Source: JACRCT01 sp036504155 (GTDB taxonomy: Bacteria > Myxococcota > Myxococcia > Myxococcales > UBA5297). Taken from it: a stretch of 64,000 nucleotides of DNA. The DNA is taken from contig DASXVQ010000020.1 of NCBI GenBank assembly GCA_036504155.1, forward strand, positions 67,381 to 131,380, given 5' to 3'. Below the pieces are notes generated by a model. That model saw only the letters and a program-made list of their open reading frames with translations. It did not search any database and was not told where the DNA came from. A program made the translations under genes and the position numbers. This document shows, piece by piece, positions 13,212 to 22,616 of the stretch (position 1 is its first letter; each line of letters starts with the position of its first letter).

Positions 13212-16181
13212 TCAGCGGCCCCTCTCCACCGCCGCGGCCAGCTCGGCCTTCCACGCCACCGGATAGCCGAGCTTCTCCAGATCCTCCAGCGCCTGCCGGG
13301 CGACGTCGCGGGCCCGCGCCCGATCCGCCAGGGCCCGGGACAGCGCCCAGCGCCCCTCGGCCCGGCGGGCGGCGAAGGTGCCGATCTTCTCGTGGGCGGC
13401 CACCGCCTTCTCCAGCTGGAGCGCCGCCTCGCCCGCCCGACCGGAGGCCAGGAGCGCCCCGCCCAGGGACAGCCGGGCCAGGCCCATCCGCTCGGAGTCC
13501 TCGGGGACCTTCCCCGCCAACGTGCCCACCGACGCCTCGGCGTGCGCGAGGGCTTCCTTCGCCCGGCCGGCGGCCAGCAGTCCGCGGGCCAGGTGGGCGC
13601 GCCCCACCGCTTCGTCCACCGGGTTGACCCCGGGCGTTCCGACCTGCAGCCGGTGCGCCTCTTCCAGGTGGGCGACGCCGGCCGCGGCCTCTCCCAGCGT
13701 CACCTCGGCCGTCCCCAGCTGGCGGAGGATCGCGTAGCGCCGCGGATAGGACTCCGGGGCGTTGCCGAGCGCGCGCCTCAGGGTGGCCGCGGCGCGGTCC
13801 GGGCGGTCCATCCCCAGCTCGGCCATGCCCTGCAGCACCCGGGCCCAGAGCGCGTCGGGGTGACCCTTGCCCAGCGTGGCCTCGAGGTCCCCTCCCAGGC
13901 CGTCCAGGATCTTCGCGGCCTCGGCCGGGTCGCCCTTCTTGAGCCGCACGCCGGCCAGCGCGCTGAGCACCTCCGAGCGGGCCGGGTGGCCCTGGGGGAA
14001 CGCGTCGCCGCCGACCTCCAGCGCCCGGCGCGCCACGGCCTCGCCCTGGTCCAGCCTGCCCCGCGAGACCTCGACCGCCGACAGCCCGGCCAGCGCCCGC
14101 GCGAGGCCGACCGTGCCGCGGGCGCCCAGCCGCTCCCAGGTGGCGGCCGCGTTCTGCATCGCCGCGGCCGCCGCGTCGTAGTCGCCGCGGACGAAGACCA
14201 CCTGCGAGCGGGCGAAGTCCAGCTCCGCCGCCATCTCCGCCGGCGAGCCGATGCGCGAGAGCGCGCCCCCGGCGGCGGCCAGCGACGCCTCGCCCTCCGC
14301 CGGCCTGCGCAGCGCCTCGCCGACCACCCGGCCGAGCAGGACGAGCGCCTGCACGCGCACGCGGTCGACCCCGGCGGCGTCGGCCTCCGCGGCCGCGCGG
14401 CGCAGCGTGGCCTCGGCCGGCTCGAGCGCGCCGGAGAGGTGCTCGGCGCTGCCGCGCAAGAGCAGCGCCTCGGCGAGCAGCGGGCGGATTCCCGTGGCCG
14501 CGGCGGCGTCCCCCAGCTCGGCGGCGAGCGCGCGGCCCTTCCCCCAGGCGCCGGTCTCGAGCAGCGCGCGGGCTTGCGAGAGCCCCTCGAGGATCCGCTC
14601 GGCTTCCTTGCCGGCCGTCTCGTCGGTCAAGCGGGGCGGCGCGGCGCCGGCGAGCAGCGGGTCGGCGCAGGACTCCGGCGTCAGCAGCGACCGCACGGCC
14701 TGCGCCGCGTTGTCGACGAAGGCGGCGTCGGCGCGGCGGGCCAGGGCGGCGAGCGCGCCGGCATCGAGCAGCGAGCGCTTCAGGCACGCCTCGCGGGCGG
14801 GGGCCGGCCCCTCGGGTCGCCCGGCGTGGGCGTCGAGGCAGGCGTCGCGGAAGGCCTGGACGCTCCGGGCGCTCCACGCCGAGAGCGCCCGGTCGAAGTC
14901 GGCGAAGGCCGGCTCGGCGTAGCTGCGGCCGCTGCCCAGGAACGCGGCGCGGGCCTCGGCGCGGGCCCCGTCGTCCCAGGCCAGCCGCGAGGGCGGGTCG
15001 GCGCAGGGATCGACGCGGCCCTGGAAGGAGGCCAGCCCGGTCGCCGCCGCCGCCACCACCGCCGCGGTCGCCAGCGGCCAGGCCCACTTCGTCGCCCGCG
15101 GCGGCGCCAGCTCCTGGAGCAGCTCGTCCATCGTCGCGAAGCGCTGCTCGGGCCTGGGCGACAGGCCCTTCACCAGGGCGCGGCGGATTCGCGCCGGGAC
15201 GCCGCGGGGCAGCGAGCCGGCCATCCGGCCCTGGCGGATGGCCTCGACCCCTTCGGGCGCGCTGGGGAACGGGCGCTCGCCGGCGAGCGCCTCCCAGGCC
15301 GAGACGCAGTAGGCGAAGACGTCGGCGCGGGCGTCGGCCTGGCCGTCGTACTGCTCGGGCGGCATGTAGCCGGGCGTGCCGCAGGCGCGGGTCGACGTCT
15401 GGGCGTCGGGCGAGGCCGGCGCGGCGCCGGCGGTCGCGCTGGGGGCGGAGACGGGGTTGCCGAAGCGCGCCAGGCCGAAGTCGGCGACGCGCGGGCGGCC
15501 GTCGAGGCCGAGCAGCACGTTGTGCGGCTTGAAGTCGCGGTGCACGAGCCCGGCGCGGTGCGCGGCGGCCAGCCCTTCGCCGGCGGCGCGCAGCACCGAG
15601 AGGATCTGCCGCGGCGTGCGCTTCTCGGCCTTGAGCCAGCGGCCCAGCGAGCCGCCTTCGACGTGCTCCATGGCGACGAAGGCGCAGCTGCCTTCGCGGC
15701 CGACGTCGTAGACCACGACGACGTTGGGGTGTTCCAGGCGCGCCGCCGCGCGGGCTTCGGAGAGGAGCGCCGCCAGCTCCTCCTCGGAGGCGTCCTGCTG
15801 GTCGAGGACCTTGATGGCGACGCGGCGGTCGAGCTCGGGGTCGTAGGCGCGCAGCACCAGGCCCATGCCGCCGCGGCCCAGCTTGTCGAGCAGGATGTAG
15901 CGGCCCAGCCGTGCGCCGCGCTGCAGGCCGGTGGGCTCGGCTTGGTCTTGGCTCTTCTCTTCGGCCGCCACCGCCGCCATCGCCAGGCGGTGCCGGCACT
16001 CGGGGCAGCCGTCGAGGTGCTGCTCGACCTCGAGCAGGGCCGGCTCCTCGAGGATGCCCTGCGCGAAGTCGGAGAGCAGGTTGGGATCGGGGCAGGGCAT
16101 GGGCGGCGGGATGGGCTCTCGGAGGACGAGGACGGGATTGTAGACCGCGCCGGCCTGCAATCTGGCTGGAACGATTCGCAT
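13212..16181 (-). CDS. Membrane Ser/Thr protein kinase with zinc-finger-like N-terminus and TPR-like C-terminus
   Basis: 989 residues. An anti-sigma-type zinc-finger-like segment is at about 45-67 (EVEQHLDGCPECRHRL). The Pkn2/PknB-type kinase domain spans about 92-365: glycine loop GRGGMG (102-107), ATP Lys124, catalytic loop HRDFKPHN (214-221), DFG (234-236) and GTPGYMPPEQ. A single membrane helix near 370-390 is followed by about 590 residues of helical TPR-like repeats. Start ATG 16181 has GGGAGG 5 nt upstream; GTG 16196 and ATG 16100 are less supported. The architecture is typical of myxobacterial serine/threonine kinases. The kinase face is cytoplasmic and the repeat domain would be on the other side of the membrane. 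It stands alone. Confidence 0.93.
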   Translation of the reverse strand: MRIVPARLQAGAVYNPVLVLREPIPPPMPCPDPNLLSDFAQGILEEPALLEVEQHLDGCPECRHRLAMAAVAAEEKSQDQAEPTGLQRGARLGRYILLDKLGRGGMGLVLRAYDPELDRRVAIKVLDQQDASEEELAALLSEARAAARLEHPNVVVVYDVGREGSCAFVAMEHVEGGSLGRWLKAEKRTPRQILSVLRAAGEGLAAAHRAGLVHRDFKPHNVLLGLDGRPRVADFGLARFGNPVSAPSATAGAAPASPDAQTSTRACGTPGYMPPEQYDGQADARADVFAYCVSAWEALAGERPFPSAPEGVEAIRQGRMAGSLPRGVPARIRRALVKGLSPRPEQRFATMDELLQELAPPRATKWAWPLATAAVVAAAATGLASFQGRVDPCADPPSRLAWDDGARAEARAAFLGSGRSYAEPAFADFDRALSAWSARSVQAFRDACLDAHAGRPEGPAPAREACLKRSLLDAGALAALARRADAAFVDNAAQAVRSLLTPESCADPLLAGAAPPRLTDETAGKEAERILEGLSQARALLETGAWGKGRALAAELGDAAAATGIRPLLAEALLLRGSAEHLSGALEPAEATLRRAAAEADAAGVDRVRVQALVLLGRVVGEALRRPAEGEASLAAAGGALSRIGSPAEMAAELDFARSQVVFVRGDYDAAAAAMQNAAATWERLGARGTVGLARALAGLSAVEVSRGRLDQGEAVARRALEVGGDAFPQGHPARSEVLSALAGVRLKKGDPAEAAKILDGLGGDLEATLGKGHPDALWARVLQGMAELGMDRPDRAAATLRRALGNAPESYPRRYAILRQLGTAEVTLGEAAAGVAHLEEAHRLQVGTPGVNPVDEAVGRAHLARGLLAAGRAKEALAHAEASVGTLAGKVPEDSERMGLARLSLGGALLASGRAGEAALQLEKAVAAHEKIGTFAARRAEGRWALSRALADRARARDVARQALEDLEKLGYPVAWKAELAAAVERGR

Positions 16182-16355
16182 CCCTGCCTCCCTCACGCGC
16201 TGCTGGGCTTCTATTGAGGCAGGACGGGCCGAGACCGAGCTCGGAACGCTCGGGGACGCTTCGCGGACGGGTGCACGGCGCGCACGCGAGCTGACACGAA
16301 GGCCATGCCGATCCCCCGCCTGCCCTTGACCTGTGCTCTCCCTTTTTCTCGCTCG

Positions 16356-16425
16356 CCAGCCGTCTGACAGGTCTTTCTGGCGTTAAGTAACTTAACGCCA
16401 GAAAGACCTGGCACGCGATGGCTGG
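16356..16425. repeat. 43-bp perfect palindrome with outer stem
   Basis: The 21-nt arms at 16368-16388 and 16390-16410 are exact reverse complements around a single central A (16389). An outer 6-bp pair CCAGCC (16356-16361) / GGCTGG (16420-16425) extends the structure across internal loops of 6 and 9 nt. The arms are much more A+T-rich than the surroundings (core GTTAAGT/ACTTAAC). No T-run follows on either strand. It lies in the 334-bp gap between the C39 surface-protein gene (ending 16516) and the kinase start (16181); nothing else was recognised there. Confidence 0.9.
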
Positions 16426-16515
16426 CCGGCTGGGCGCACTACCACCATGCCCGCCGGGTCACGCGCCCTGCTGGCCGCCGTCCTCGCTGGACGCACCTGC
16501 CTGACGTCTCTTTCC

Positions 16516-19500
16516 TTATGAGCCAGCCGTCCGGCGCCGCGAGAAGGCCACGAGGGCGAGCAGTGCCGCTGCAAACGGAACCATGATCCCGGTCCCGCTG
16601 GTGCAGCCGCCGCAACCGCCCTGCACCTCGGCGCCCGGGGACTTCCCGGCATCTCCACCCGGGACTGGCACGCCGGCATCCGGGCCCGTCACCGGCGAGT
16701 CCTCGCGGACGACCACGATCGACGCCGAGGCGCTGGTGCCGCACTGCCCGGCCACCTGGAGGTCGAACGCGTTCTCCCCCACCTGCAGCGGCAGCCCGGC
16801 GACGACCTGCACCGTGTCCCCTTCCTTGTCGCCCTCGGTGGGCACCACCACCTCGCCGTTGATCTTCGTCTCCACCGGAGCGATGCCGCTGGTGCGCCAA
16901 GTGAGGGTGACCGTGGGCTCGGAGACGTGCGCCTTGCCGTCCTCGCCCACCGCCGGGCTCACCAGCTCGATCGACGGAGCGGCGTCGATGCCTTCCAGCA
17001 GCGTCGTCTCCACGGTCTCTCGCGCGGTGGCGTTGACGACCACGCTGTCGAGGGCGGTGAGGTGCCCGCTGGCCATGAGCTTGAGGAAGTAGCTGCCCTC
17101 CGCGGCGTCCAGACAGTAGCGGCCGTCGGCGCCGGTGGTGGCGGTGGCGAGCGGCAGGCCGCAGGCGTCGTCGACCGGCAGGAGCGCGGCCGAGGCGCCG
17201 GCGAGCGGTCCCGCAGAGTTGGAGGCGATGCCGCACAGTCCGGTCTTGAAGTTGACGCTGACCGACTGCGTGTCGCTGCCGGCCGTGTTGGTGGCCTTGA
17301 CCTCGAGCACGGTCTTGCCCACCGGCACGGTCACCTCGACCGAGAAGCTGGCGTTGGCGACCGGGCCCTTGAAGACCTTCCCCGCCGCCGTGACCTGCAC
17401 CTCGGCGACGCCGCCGGCGTTCTCGAGGGTGCCGGTCACGTCGAACGTCGAGTCGTCGAGCCAGGCGTCGTTCTCGGGGGAGACCAGGTGCAGCTTCGGC
17501 GCGGTCTGCGTCGCGGTCTTGGAGAGCCCCACCGACGCCCAGATCTCCGTGTTGGCGGTGACGGTCGCCGAGGAGGTGTTGTCGTTGTAGCCGGCGAGCC
17601 GCGCCTTGACCGTGTGCGGCCCAGGGGTGGTGTTGAACACGAAGTAGGCGTCGGTGGCGCGGACGGCCTTGAACGCGCCGCCGTCGAGCGAGACCTCGGC
17701 GGAGGTCAGCCGCTTGGTCTTGTCCGCCGGGTTGGCGGGGTTGGCCTCGTAGACCGCGCCCTTGAGATCGCCGGTCACCACCGCCGGGTACAGGCCGACG
17801 GCCACCGTCGCGGTCCCGCCGGCGGTCACGGCCTTGCTCGCCTTGCCGTCCTGATAGCCCGCCGCCTTGACCACGATGCCGTAGGTGCCAACCGGCAGCG
17901 TGAGGCTGAAGGCGCCGGAGGCGTTGGTGGTCGCGCTCTTGCCGCCGGCGGTGACGGTGGCGCCGGAGACGTACGCGGTCGTCGTCGGCGCCTTGTAGAC
18001 GGTGCCCTTGAGCGTGCCGGTGGTGGGCGGCGGGGCGGCCTTGGCGCGGCTGTAGACGAAGCAGGCCACGGCCTTCACGTTGGCGAACCCGTTGGAGTAG
18101 CCCGGCCAGTCGTAGAAGACGCGCTTGCCGTAGTAGTTCATGTACCCGCGGTTCTTGTCGCCGTACGGGTCGTTGAGCACCATCGTGTGCTGCGCGGTCG
18201 CGTAGCCGATGATGACCTTGTAGTGCCCCGACGTGGTGATGCTGGTGAGGATGACGAAGGGCTGCTTCTTGTCGACCTCGGCCTTCAGCTCGGTCCAGGT
18301 CGGCGACCAGTCCACCGTCGAGTCCAGCCCGTGGTAGCGCAGGAACTCGGCCATGTGGCCCTTGGTGTCGTAGCCGCTGGGCTGGCGGACGTAGCCGTAG
18401 GCGCCGTAGCCGACGCCGCTGGCGGTGTCGGCGGCGATGTCGAAGGTGCGGCCCTTGGTGTAGACCTTGGAGACGTAGTTGCCCCAGTGGCTGGTGTGCT
18501 TCGAGGGCGACGAGCAGGTCGTGTCCCAGTTCGCCAGGATGCCGCGGAAGGCGACGGTGATCATCGCGGAGGTCGGGCCGCAGGCCCACTGGCCGTTGAA
18601 GTTGTCGGGCGTGTCGTAGACCTGGTGGATGTAGGGGACCCCGGCGATCTCCACCGTCGCGAGAGCGCGGGCGATTCCGGGAAGGCTGGCCCCGGCCTTG
18701 GCCCCCGAGTCGTCCAGCGTGCGCCAGCGCACCACGTCGAGGGCCCTGGCCGCGCCCAGCGTCCTCGCCGCGGACAGCGGGGCGACGACCAGCGTGCCCG
18801 CCTCGCCCTGCCCCGTGCGCCACGCCAGCTCCGTCCCGTCCGGCGAGAGGACCGGCGAGGTCTCGCGCACGCCGGGAGCCGCGGCCAGCGCCTTCGAGCC
18901 GCTGCCGTCGTAGCGAACGGTGAGGAGGTCGGCCTCCGCCGGCACGCCGTCGGCGTCGGGGATGGGGCTGGACTCGAAGAGCACGGTCTCGCCGTCGGGC
19001 ATCCAGCGCGCGCTCGCCGCGCGGGGCAGCACATGGGCCCGGCGGGCGGCGAGGTCGAACACGTGGAGATCCCCCGAGGCCTCGCTCAGGAGCAGGCGGG
19101 TCCCGTCCCGGTTCCACTGGGGATCGTAGAGCGAGCCGCGGGCGCTCACCTGCACGCGCAGCCCGGAGGCCAGCTCGAGGATCCACAGGCCGCGGTCGCC
19201 GGCCCAGGCCAGGTACCGGCCGTCCGGGGAGAGCGAGACCAGGTTGACGTACTCGCCCAGCGACCAGCGGCCGATCGGCGTCCCGTCCGCGGCGAGGACC
19301 ACCGCGGCGTCCTCGACGGTGAACGCGACGCGCCCGTCGGAGGCGAAGGCCGGGACGCCGGCGCGCTGGACCGGGGCGGCCAGGCGCTGGTAGCTGCCGG
19401 TCGCGAAGTCGTAGAGGACCGGGACCTGCAGCGGGTACTCGACGCCGTCGACGGGCACGAAGAGCTTGAACGCGAGCTTCTTCCCGTCCGGCGACCAGCG

Positions 19501-19746
19501 CACGCGGTAGCCGGAGCCCAGGTCCTCGGTGAGCGAGACCACCTCGCCGGTGGCGCGCTCCCAGACGTGGAGGCCGGCGCCGCCGTCCTCGCTCAGCGCG
19601 ATGCGCGCGCCGTCGGGCGACCACGCCAGCGCTTCGAGACCGGGGCGCAGCGCCGGCGGGATCTCGTCCGCACCCCCTGCGCGCGCGGCGAGCGGGGCGA
19701 GCACCAGCAGGCCAACGACGGCGGCGACGGCAGAGCGGAGCGTCAT
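16516..19746 (-). CDS. Secreted beta-propeller / C39-like protease / MYXO-CTERM surface protein
   Basis: 1076 residues. A signal peptide (1-23) is followed by a TolB/WD40-like propeller at about 30-345, with repeated blades such as WSPDGARIAL, WSPDGKKLAF, LSPDGRYLAW. A C39-family peptidase-like domain at about 365-560 has catalytic-type Cys389 (QWACGPTSAM), His508 (TSGHYKVIIGY) and Asn525/Asp526 (VLNDPYG). Carboxypeptidase-regulatory-like and other beta-sandwich repeats run to about 1035. The C-terminal sorting tail has GGCGGCTSGTG, a hydrophobic helix and SRRR. Start ATG 19746 has GAGG 7 nt upstream. It is probably exported and processed by a myxosortase at the cell envelope. The next gene upstream in the same direction is terminated separately. 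Confidence 0.85.
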   Translation of the reverse strand: MTLRSAVAAVVGLLVLAPLAARAGGADEIPPALRPGLEALAWSPDGARIALSEDGGAGLHVWERATGEVVSLTEDLGSGYRVRWSPDGKKLAFKLFVPVDGVEYPLQVPVLYDFATGSYQRLAAPVQRAGVPAFASDGRVAFTVEDAAVVLAADGTPIGRWSLGEYVNLVSLSPDGRYLAWAGDRGLWILELASGLRVQVSARGSLYDPQWNRDGTRLLLSEASGDLHVFDLAARRAHVLPRAASARWMPDGETVLFESSPIPDADGVPAEADLLTVRYDGSGSKALAAAPGVRETSPVLSPDGTELAWRTGQGEAGTLVVAPLSAARTLGAARALDVVRWRTLDDSGAKAGASLPGIARALATVEIAGVPYIHQVYDTPDNFNGQWACGPTSAMITVAFRGILANWDTTCSSPSKHTSHWGNYVSKVYTKGRTFDIAADTASGVGYGAYGYVRQPSGYDTKGHMAEFLRYHGLDSTVDWSPTWTELKAEVDKKQPFVILTSITTSGHYKVIIGYATAQHTMVLNDPYGDKNRGYMNYYGKRVFYDWPGYSNGFANVKAVACFVYSRAKAAPPPTTGTLKGTVYKAPTTTAYVSGATVTAGGKSATTNASGAFSLTLPVGTYGIVVKAAGYQDGKASKAVTAGGTATVAVGLYPAVVTGDLKGAVYEANPANPADKTKRLTSAEVSLDGGAFKAVRATDAYFVFNTTPGPHTVKARLAGYNDNTSSATVTANTEIWASVGLSKTATQTAPKLHLVSPENDAWLDDSTFDVTGTLENAGGVAEVQVTAAGKVFKGPVANASFSVEVTVPVGKTVLEVKATNTAGSDTQSVSVNFKTGLCGIASNSAGPLAGASAALLPVDDACGLPLATATTGADGRYCLDAAEGSYFLKLMASGHLTALDSVVVNATARETVETTLLEGIDAAPSIELVSPAVGEDGKAHVSEPTVTLTWRTSGIAPVETKINGEVVVPTEGDKEGDTVQVVAGLPLQVGENAFDLQVAGQCGTSASASIVVVREDSPVTGPDAGVPVPGGDAGKSPGAEVQGGCGGCTSGTGIMVPFAAALLALVAFSRRRTAGS

Positions 19747-20068
19747 GACGGCCTCTTCGGCTGGAGGAGATCCCGGGAAGGCCGCGGTGAGCGCCAAGTC
19801 GCGCCCCATGCCGGCGCTTCGCTGGCGACCCATATATGGATGCGGGCCGGTCTCCGAATTCTCAGTCCCTTCAGGCACTTGGTTTCGCACCGCCCGGATG
19901 CCTGGGAGATTTGGGCCTGATCTCAGGCGGTTGCAGACGGCTCTCTGCAGCCCTTCGCGCCCGGGGTTCGCCTGCATCGCGGCGGCCTCCCGCTGCGGCA
20001 GGCGCGTGGCGTCCGCCGGTCCCGGAACTCCTCGAGGAGGAGGCGGTCCTCCCACGGAGCGCACGCCG

Positions 20069-20116
20069 AAAAAGTAGATGCCGGAGCCGAGGGTCTCGCC
20101 CTCCGACTCCGGCATC
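20069..20116 (-). terminator. Rho-independent terminator of the carbamoyltransferase operon
   Basis: GATGCCGGAG (20077-20086) pairs with CTCCGGCATC (20107-20116), and inside it GAGGG (20089-20093) pairs with CCCTC (20099-20103). Read on the minus strand the stem is followed by TACTTTTT (five T, 20073-20069). It lies 26 bp after the carbamoyltransferase stop. The remaining about 320 bp to the next gene show no gene. Confidence 0.85.
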
Positions 20117-20141
20117 GCTGCCCGCGGTCAGCCTGGACCGA

Positions 20142-22010
20142 TCAGGCCGCGCTGATCCGCCCGTCGACGACGCGCCCGCTGTCCGCCTTGCGCGCGCGCT
20201 TGGCCGCCAGCTGGGCGACGACCTCGGGCTTCTTCTCGACGACCACGTCGTGCAGCACGAGCAGGTCGATGCCGGTGCCCAGGAAGCAGCGCAGCGCGTC
20301 GGCCGGCGTGTTGACGATGGGCTCGCCCTTGACGTTGAAGCTGGTGTTGAGGACCACCGGCACGCCGGTGAGCTTCTCGAACGCCGCGATCAGCGCGTGG
20401 TACTTGGGGTTGTCGGTCTTGCTCACCGTCTGGATGCGCGCGCTGCCGTCCACGTGGGTGACCGCGGGGATCTTGGCGCGCTTGTCCTCGCGCACCGGCA
20501 TGACGAAGAGCATGTACGGGCTCTCGCTCAGGCCGGTGCAGTCGAACCACTCGTTGGCCTTCTCGGCCAGGCAGGACGGGGCGAAGGGGCGGAAGCCCTC
20601 GCGCATCTTCACCGCGTGGTTGACGACGTCCTTCATCTCGTCGCGGCGCGGGTCGGCGACGATGCTGCGGTTGCCCAGCGCCCGGGGGCCCCACTCCATG
20701 GCGCCCTGGTACCAGCCCACCACCTTGCCGTCGGCGATCTGCTGGGCGGCGAAGGCCACCACGTCGTCGGGCCGGTGGACCTTGATGTCGGAGTCGAACT
20801 GCTTGACCGCGGCCTCGACGTCGGCGTCGGTGTAGCCCGGGCCCAGGTAGCGCGGGACCTTGGTGGTCACCTTGGTGCGCGGCTGGTTCAGGACGTTGTG
20901 GTAGCCGTAGAGCGCCGCGCCCAGCGCCGTGCCCGAGTCGTGCGCCGCCGGCTGGATCCACACGTTCTCGAACAGGCCGCTGCGGGCGATCTTGCCGTTC
21001 ATGGTGCTGTTGAGCGCCACGCCGCCGGCCATGACCAGGTTCTTCTCGCCGGTGCGCTTCTGCAGCGCGGTGAGCGTGTGCAGCACCGCGTCCTCCAGCG
21101 CCACCTGCAGCGCCGCGGCGATGTCCATGTGCCGCTGGAGCACCGGCTCGGTGGACACGCGGGCGGGGCCGAGCATCTTCAGGAGCTTGTTCGGGTAGCC
21201 CTTGCCGGGCGGCAGCGCGGCGTCGCGGAAGGCCAGGTACGAGAGCAGGGCGGGGTCGACGATGGTGGTGCCGTCGGCCTTCTTCTCGATGATGGACTGG
21301 AAGAACGGCAGGTAGTCGCCCGGGCGCCCGTAGGGGGCGAGCCCCATGATCTTGTACTCGTCGTGGTGGGCGAAGCCCAGGTACTTGGTGATGAAGGCGT
21401 ACATGTAGCCCAGGCTGTTGGGCGCGAAGGTCTCGTAGATCACGTCGAGATCGGTGCCCTTGGCCACCGCGCCCATCGCCGAGCTGGCCTCGCCCTGGGC
21501 GTCGATGGTCAGGCAGAGCGCGCGGTCGAGCGGCGAGTCGTAGAAGGCGCTGGCCACGTGGGCGGTGTGGTGCTTGACCGGGGCGAACTGGCCGGGGCGC
21601 AGCTTCACCCCCATGGCCTTCTCGAAGATCTTCCGCGGGCGGTCGTTGTCGTAGCCGGCGACCTTGTTGAACTGCCGCATGGCGTGGACGGCGGTGGTCA
21701 GCGCGACCTTCCCGAGGACCCCGAAGTGGTCGAAGTTGTGCGTGATCATCTGCGCGTCGAACCAGAGCGGGTACACCTCGTAGTAGGTGACCAGGTCCAG
21801 CTCGGCCGCGCTCTTGAGCCCCGCCTGCTTCAGGCAGAACTCCATCGCCAGCCGGGGGAACTTGCCGCTGTGCTTCTCGCGCGAGAAGCGCTCCTCCTCG
21901 CAGGCCGCGACGACCTCGCCGTCGACGACGATGGCTGCGGCGGAGTCGTGGCTCGAGTCGAAGTGGGACGGGTAGCCGTCCAGCCCGCCGTTGTAGCCGA
22001 GGACCTTCAT
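20142..22010 (-). CDS. NodU/TobZ-type O-carbamoyltransferase
   Basis: 622 residues, full length for the family. The N-terminal ASKHA-like part begins KVLGYNGGL and HDSAAAIVVDG; the metal/adenylate region has KHHTAHVASAF (His147, His148, His151); GGVALNS and AAHDSGTALGAALYGYHN follow. The C-terminal YrdC-like/Sua5-type carbamoyltransferase part includes WGPRALGNRSI and REGFRPFAPSC. The family moves a carbamoyl group from carbamoyl phosphate via carbamoyl-AMP onto a sugar or natural-product hydroxyl. Start ATG 22010 overlaps the stop of a 58-codon gene (ATGA). The acceptor is unknown: no sugar or polyketide genes flank it. Confidence 0.93.
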   Translation of the reverse strand: MKVLGYNGGLDGYPSHFDSSHDSAAAIVVDGEVVAACEEERFSREKHSGKFPRLAMEFCLKQAGLKSAAELDLVTYYEVYPLWFDAQMITHNFDHFGVLGKVALTTAVHAMRQFNKVAGYDNDRPRKIFEKAMGVKLRPGQFAPVKHHTAHVASAFYDSPLDRALCLTIDAQGEASSAMGAVAKGTDLDVIYETFAPNSLGYMYAFITKYLGFAHHDEYKIMGLAPYGRPGDYLPFFQSIIEKKADGTTIVDPALLSYLAFRDAALPPGKGYPNKLLKMLGPARVSTEPVLQRHMDIAAALQVALEDAVLHTLTALQKRTGEKNLVMAGGVALNSTMNGKIARSGLFENVWIQPAAHDSGTALGAALYGYHNVLNQPRTKVTTKVPRYLGPGYTDADVEAAVKQFDSDIKVHRPDDVVAFAAQQIADGKVVGWYQGAMEWGPRALGNRSIVADPRRDEMKDVVNHAVKMREGFRPFAPSCLAEKANEWFDCTGLSESPYMLFVMPVREDKRAKIPAVTHVDGSARIQTVSKTDNPKYHALIAAFEKLTGVPVVLNTSFNVKGEPIVNTPADALRCFLGTGIDLLVLHDVVVEKKPEVVAQLAAKRARKADSGRVVDGRISAA

Positions 22011-22183
22011 GGTCGCCTCTCCTGGTATTCGGGTTGCGTCTGGGTCTGGGCCTGCCGGGCGCCGGCGCCGAGCCGGCTCCGGAGGAAGTCGAGGGGATGG
22101 GGCCGCGTCACCGGCCGCTCCGGGTCGATGCCGGGGCCGTCGTCGGCGACGAACGGACCCTGGTAGCGAATCTCTGCGTGCAC
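22007..22183 (-). CDS. Small protein (58 aa) coupled to carbamoyltransferase
   Basis: GTG start at 22183 with GGGGAGG 7 nt upstream, and a stop that overlaps the carbamoyltransferase ATG as ATGA. The 58-residue product has an acidic/polar N-half (YQGPFVADDGPGIDPERPVT) and a basic, Gln-rich tail (ARQAQTQTQPEYQERRP); there is no signal peptide or membrane helix. The Shine-Dalgarno and the 4-nt overlap argue for a real, translationally coupled gene. Function unknown; possibly a partner of the carbamoyltransferase (inference). Confidence 0.7.
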   Translation of the reverse strand: MHAEIRYQGPFVADDGPGIDPERPVTRPHPLDFLRSRLGAGARQAQTQTQPEYQERRP

Positions 22184-22616
22184 CTCAAGACCTCCCCAGG
22201 GCGACGACGTGTCTCGCGGTGCGCGCAACTGGCCCGCGCACCCCATCTTTCTTTGGCCGGAAAGAACTCGGTCGCTTCGCTTCGGTCGCGTCGTGCGTCG
22301 AGGGCGCAAAAGGCCTTGAAAAACCGTCCGCGGCCCTGCCCCACATCCCTCCGGGCTGGCAGCCCGAAGGCGCATTTGAGTACCCTACTGGCCGCTCAGT
22401 GCCAAGGAGTTTTGCCATCGCCGCGGTCGTGTGAATCCGCACACCCGGCGAGGGACGGGGCCCGTCCTGCGAGGCCCCGTGCGAACGGCCGATCGGCGCG
22501 TCGCGCGGGCTTCGCCGGAGAGCGGTTCGACACGCACCGTCCGTCTGCACGCGTGCCCCCTCGCCTTCCGTGCCGGCTGCTTGACGCCCTGCCGAGCCGC
22601 GCGGCAAGCTTCGCCC
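22184..22616. other. Intergenic region with no supported gene
   Basis: 433 bp between divergent genes. A short inverted repeat TTCTTT-GGCCGG-AAAGAA occurs near 22248-22266 in an A+T-richer patch. No convincing promoter, terminator or small gene was found. The promoters for the carbamoyltransferase pair (minus) and the PDZ lipoprotein (plus) must lie here. Confidence 0.4.

Noticed and set aside
16211..16414. 67-codon minus-strand frame across the 43-bp palindrome
   Set aside because: Runs through the palindrome, lacks a ribosome-binding site and has no protein-like pattern.
22248..22266. Inverted repeat TTCTTT-GGCCGG-AAAGAA as a terminator or REP
   Set aside because: Short stem, no T-run and no second copy seen in the window.
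22184..22616. Small open frames in the carbamoyltransferase upstream gap
   Set aside because: No Shine-Dalgarno and Arg/Pro/Gly-rich translation; only the 22007-22183 frame is supported.
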